DNA of 64,000 bases, taken from Antiquaquibacter metalliresistens. Its GTDB lineage: Bacteria > Actinomycetota > Actinomycetes > Actinomycetales > Microbacteriaceae. A model generated the notes under the pieces. It saw nothing but the letters and a program-made list of their open reading frames with translations. It had not been told where the DNA came from and made no database searches. Below are positions 62,264-64,000 of the stretch, piece by piece. The translations under genes were made by a program, and so were the position numbers. The stretch covers positions 83,805-147,804 of the forward strand of contig NZ_JARGEM010000007.1 in NCBI RefSeq assembly GCF_029211225.1, read 5' to 3'. How positions within the stretch are numbered: position 1 is the first letter of the stretch; each line of letters opens with the position of its first letter.

Positions 62264-62415
62264 GTTCTGCCTGGAGCGCGTGCGTTCTCGGGGCCGCGCG
62301 TTTTGCGGCGCTTTCTCGCGGCCTGTGGATGGCGCGCCGCGCGGCTCGCCTGTGGGGAAGAAGTGCCCCCTGACCAGCACTTCCCAATGTCGGTGGCCCC
62401 TGCTCTACTAGCACC

Positions 62416-63627
62416 ATGACCACCGCACTCGACCCCGATCGCGCGGACGTGCGCGTCGAGTTCGGTCTCGCCCGCGCGGAGTTCGCGGCGCGCTCGGCCA
62501 CCCGGGCGCACGCCGAGCAGTTGGCCGCGATCGACGCGACGCTGCACGAGGCGCGGCGGTATCCCGAGGTCTTCCTCGGCGGGGCCATGCTGGCCGATCA
62601 CCCGGATGCCGCGCAGTTCGCCGAGCGCGCCGCCATCGCCGACCTCGCCGTGCGTTTGTGTATCGCCGAGAGCACGGTGCGCGCTCAGGCCGCGCAGGCC
62701 GCAGCGCTGCTGCACCGGGCGCCGCGGGTGTGGACGCTGTTCCGCGAGGGCGACGTCGCGACGCCCAACGCCCGCACCGTCGCCGACCTCGTCGCGACCC
62801 TGCCCGAGCCCGCGTGGGTGGCCTTCGAGGATGCCGTGCTCGCCCCCGCCGAGACCCTCGCCCCGGCCCGCTTCCGCACCCTCGCCCGCGCCGCCTTCGA
62901 ACGCCTCCAGCCCGCGCCCGAGCGGCGCCACGAGCTGCGCGCTCAGTTGCGGCGCGTGCACCTCGAGCACGACATCGACGGCATGAGCTGGTTCAGCGCC
63001 TACCTGCCGGCCGCGGTCGGCGAACGCGCCATGGCCCGCATCGAGTCCGGCGCCCGCTCGCTCGCCGCGGCACCCGACGAGTCCCGCACCCTCGACCAGT
63101 TGCGGGCGGATGTCGCGGGCGACCTGCTCGCGGGCGTGCTCGGTGTCGGCACCGCCGCAGGCGTCTCGGTCGCCGTCACCGTGCCGGTGCTCACCCTGCT
63201 CGGCGCCTCCGAGGCGCCCGCCACCCTTGAGGGCTACGGCCCGATCGACGCGGCCACCGCCCGCGAACTGGCCGGTCACGCGCCGAGCTTCACGCGCATC
63301 CTCACCCACCCGATCAGCGGCGCGGTGCTCGACATCGACCGCACGAGCTACCGCGTGCCGGCCGACCTCAAGCGCTGGCTCGCGCTGCGCGACGGCAACC
63401 TGTGCACCTTCGCCGGATGCGGCCGCCACGCCCGCGACTGCGACCTCGACCACACCATCGACTGGGCCGACGGTGGCCCCACGAGCGCCGCGAACCTCGC
63501 CCACCTGTGCCGCAACCACCACCGCCTCAAACACAACACCGGCTGGACCCTCGGCAACGACGACGGCCGCCTCACCTGGCGCAGCCCCACCGGCGCCACA
63601 AGAACGGCAGATCCGCCGCCGTTCTAG
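62416..63627 (+). CDS. DUF222/HNH endonuclease protein
   Basis: A 403-aa protein: a helical DUF222 region (about 1-300) followed by an HNH nuclease domain with CTFAGCGRHARDCDLDHTID and HLCRNHHRLKH. Such genes are multicopy in actinobacteria and resemble group-intron or mobile-element nucleases; the role is unknown. It lies beside a duplicated HNH fragment and an insertion-sequence end, so it may be part of a mobile or rearranging region. TACTAG (62406-62411) is a possible -10 box. Confidence 0.9.
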   Translation: MTTALDPDRADVRVEFGLARAEFAARSATRAHAEQLAAIDATLHEARRYPEVFLGGAMLADHPDAAQFAERAAIADLAVRLCIAESTVRAQAAQAAALLHRAPRVWTLFREGDVATPNARTVADLVATLPEPAWVAFEDAVLAPAETLAPARFRTLARAAFERLQPAPERRHELRAQLRRVHLEHDIDGMSWFSAYLPAAVGERAMARIESGARSLAAAPDESRTLDQLRADVAGDLLAGVLGVGTAAGVSVAVTVPVLTLLGASEAPATLEGYGPIDAATARELAGHAPSFTRILTHPISGAVLDIDRTSYRVPADLKRWLALRDGNLCTFAGCGRHARDCDLDHTIDWADGGPTSAANLAHLCRNHHRLKHNTGWTLGNDDGRLTWRSPTGATRTADPPPF

Positions 63628-63672
63628 CCGGCCCTGGCCGGGCCGCGCTTGCGGCATCCCACCACTCCCGCC

Positions 63673-63739
63673 CGACTGCGACCTCGACCACACCATCGAC
63701 TGGGCCGACGGCGGCCCTACGAGCGCCGCGAACCTCGCT
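63673..63739 (+). pseudogene. Duplicated fragment of the HNH coding region
   Basis: About 67 nt are nearly identical to the DLDHTIDWADGGPTSAANLA coding stretch of the upstream gene (from about 63436), with only a couple of base changes; homology ends abruptly after AACCTCGC. No intact frame carries it. It looks like the remnant of a second HNH gene or a tandem duplication cut by the later insertion. Confidence 0.75.
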
Positions 63740-63909
63740 ATTCGGTCATACCACCACCGGGCGCCACCGACGTGGTGACAGAGAGGGCTCTCTGCCGCGC
63801 ACAGAAGTCTCGCGGACGGTAGAACCTCCTAATACCACCTGCCCTCTATGCACCGGTTTGTCGCAGACGACCAGTACTCTCTGAGGCACAGTCCCGCTCG
63901 TTGGGGGCT
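63740..63909. other. Gap before the insertion sequence
   Basis: No gene is seen. It contains a small palindrome, CAGAGAG (63779-63785) with CTCTCTG (63788-63794). Base composition is lower in GC than the genes to the left, suggesting scrambled or imported DNA. Confidence 0.5.
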
Positions 63910-64000
63910 TGACCCCTGATCTTGGACACGCTGATTCCAGCACGGCGCTGGGGAAGCGAGAATCCAAGGGATGGCAAGGAAGAACTACACGGACGAGTTC
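63910..64000 (+). mobile_element. Left end of an IS3-family insertion sequence
   Basis: An IS3-type end, starting TGACCCCTGATCTTGGACAC at 63910, precedes the first transposase frame by 61 nt. IS3 ends begin with TG and commonly carry a TTGGACA-like core. The right end and target duplication lie outside the window. Confidence 0.7.
63971..64000 (+). CDS. IS3-type transposase OrfA, N-terminus (partial)
   Basis: Only ten codons are present, MARKNYTDEF, which is the usual start of an IS3-family OrfA (helix-turn-helix protein). AAGGG stands directly before the ATG. In complete elements OrfB follows, with the DDE catalytic domain made by frameshift fusion. Confidence 0.7.
   Translation, partial: MARKNYTDEF

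Noticed and set aside
63746..63967. 73-codon minus-strand frame near the right edge
   Set aside because: It crosses the IS3 left end, has no ribosome-binding site and no familiar motif.
1..64000. tRNA or rRNA genes
   Set aside because: I looked for tRNA-like GGTTCGAATCC arms and CCA ends in the gaps and found none that folds; intergenic gaps are short.

Overview
The window is chromosomal DNA from a very GC-rich actinobacterium, most likely a member of the Microbacteriaceae. The evidence is the gene order around dxr-rip1-ispG-proS and nusA-ylxR-infB-rbfA-truB-ribF, many GTG starts, many start codons with a TANNNT box only 6-7 nt upstream (predicted leaderless mRNAs), a DUF222/HNH endonuclease gene, and a small protein of a type I associate with Microbacteriaceae. 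No rRNA, tRNA or CRISPR array was found.

Layout. 1-1530: end of dxr and the Rip1/RseP site-2 protease. 1655-11183: a tightly coupled ten-gene operon (livKGFHM ABC importer, acyl-CoA ligase, TetR regulator, 3-hydroxybutyrate-dehydrogenase-like SDR, two alpha/beta hydrolases) lying between rip1 and ispG, where these genes are usually neighbours. 11213-19797: ispG, proS, a secreted zincin-like protein on the other strand, then nusA, ylxR, infB, rbfA. 19804-23631: an interruption of the rbfA-truB order by a PspC protein, two base-excision repair glycosylases (Fpg/Nei and MutY), a uridine-kinase-like P-loop protein and a ketopantoate-reductase-like enzyme. 23649-28865: truB, two membrane proteins, ribF, a ROK sugar kinase, an SRPBCC protein and deoC. 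28874-31170: a full and a half aldehyde dehydrogenase that resemble a split ALDH16. 31279-36731: GDPD, SGNH hydrolase, M20 peptidase, a first DUF2207 membrane protein and an unknown protein. 36814-43414: small membrane protein, SNF2 helicase with a long leader, Stealth phosphotransferase, metallophosphoesterase, maltokinase. 43535-48516: two hydrolases, GT2, a second DUF2207 protein and a lipoprotein. 48567-57761: aspartase, a LEA/YtxH-like protein, LigD and Ku (NHEJ), an Ada-AlkA fusion in an operon with two membrane proteins, and a DksA-type zinc protein. 57841-62263: small unknown protein, AzlCD exporter, peptide deformylase, DMT transporter, GT4. 62416-64000: DUF222/HNH endonuclease, a partial duplicate of its HNH coding region, and the left end of an IS3-type insertion sequence that runs off the window.

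How genes work together. The liv operon combines import, ester or lactone hydrolysis, CoA activation and 3-hydroxyacid oxidation under a local TetR regulator; a strong sigma-70-like promoter with an inverted repeat at the start site precedes it. deoC plus the aldehyde dehydrogenase pair would handle acetaldehyde from deoxynucleoside breakdown. GDPD is preceded by four helically phased GTT-type repeats that look like a phosphate-starvation (PhoP-type) operator. Fpg/Nei, MutY, LigD/Ku, Ada-AlkA and the SNF2 helicase give the window an unusual number of DNA-repair genes.

All functions are inferred from motifs and gene order read by eye; no database search was run.
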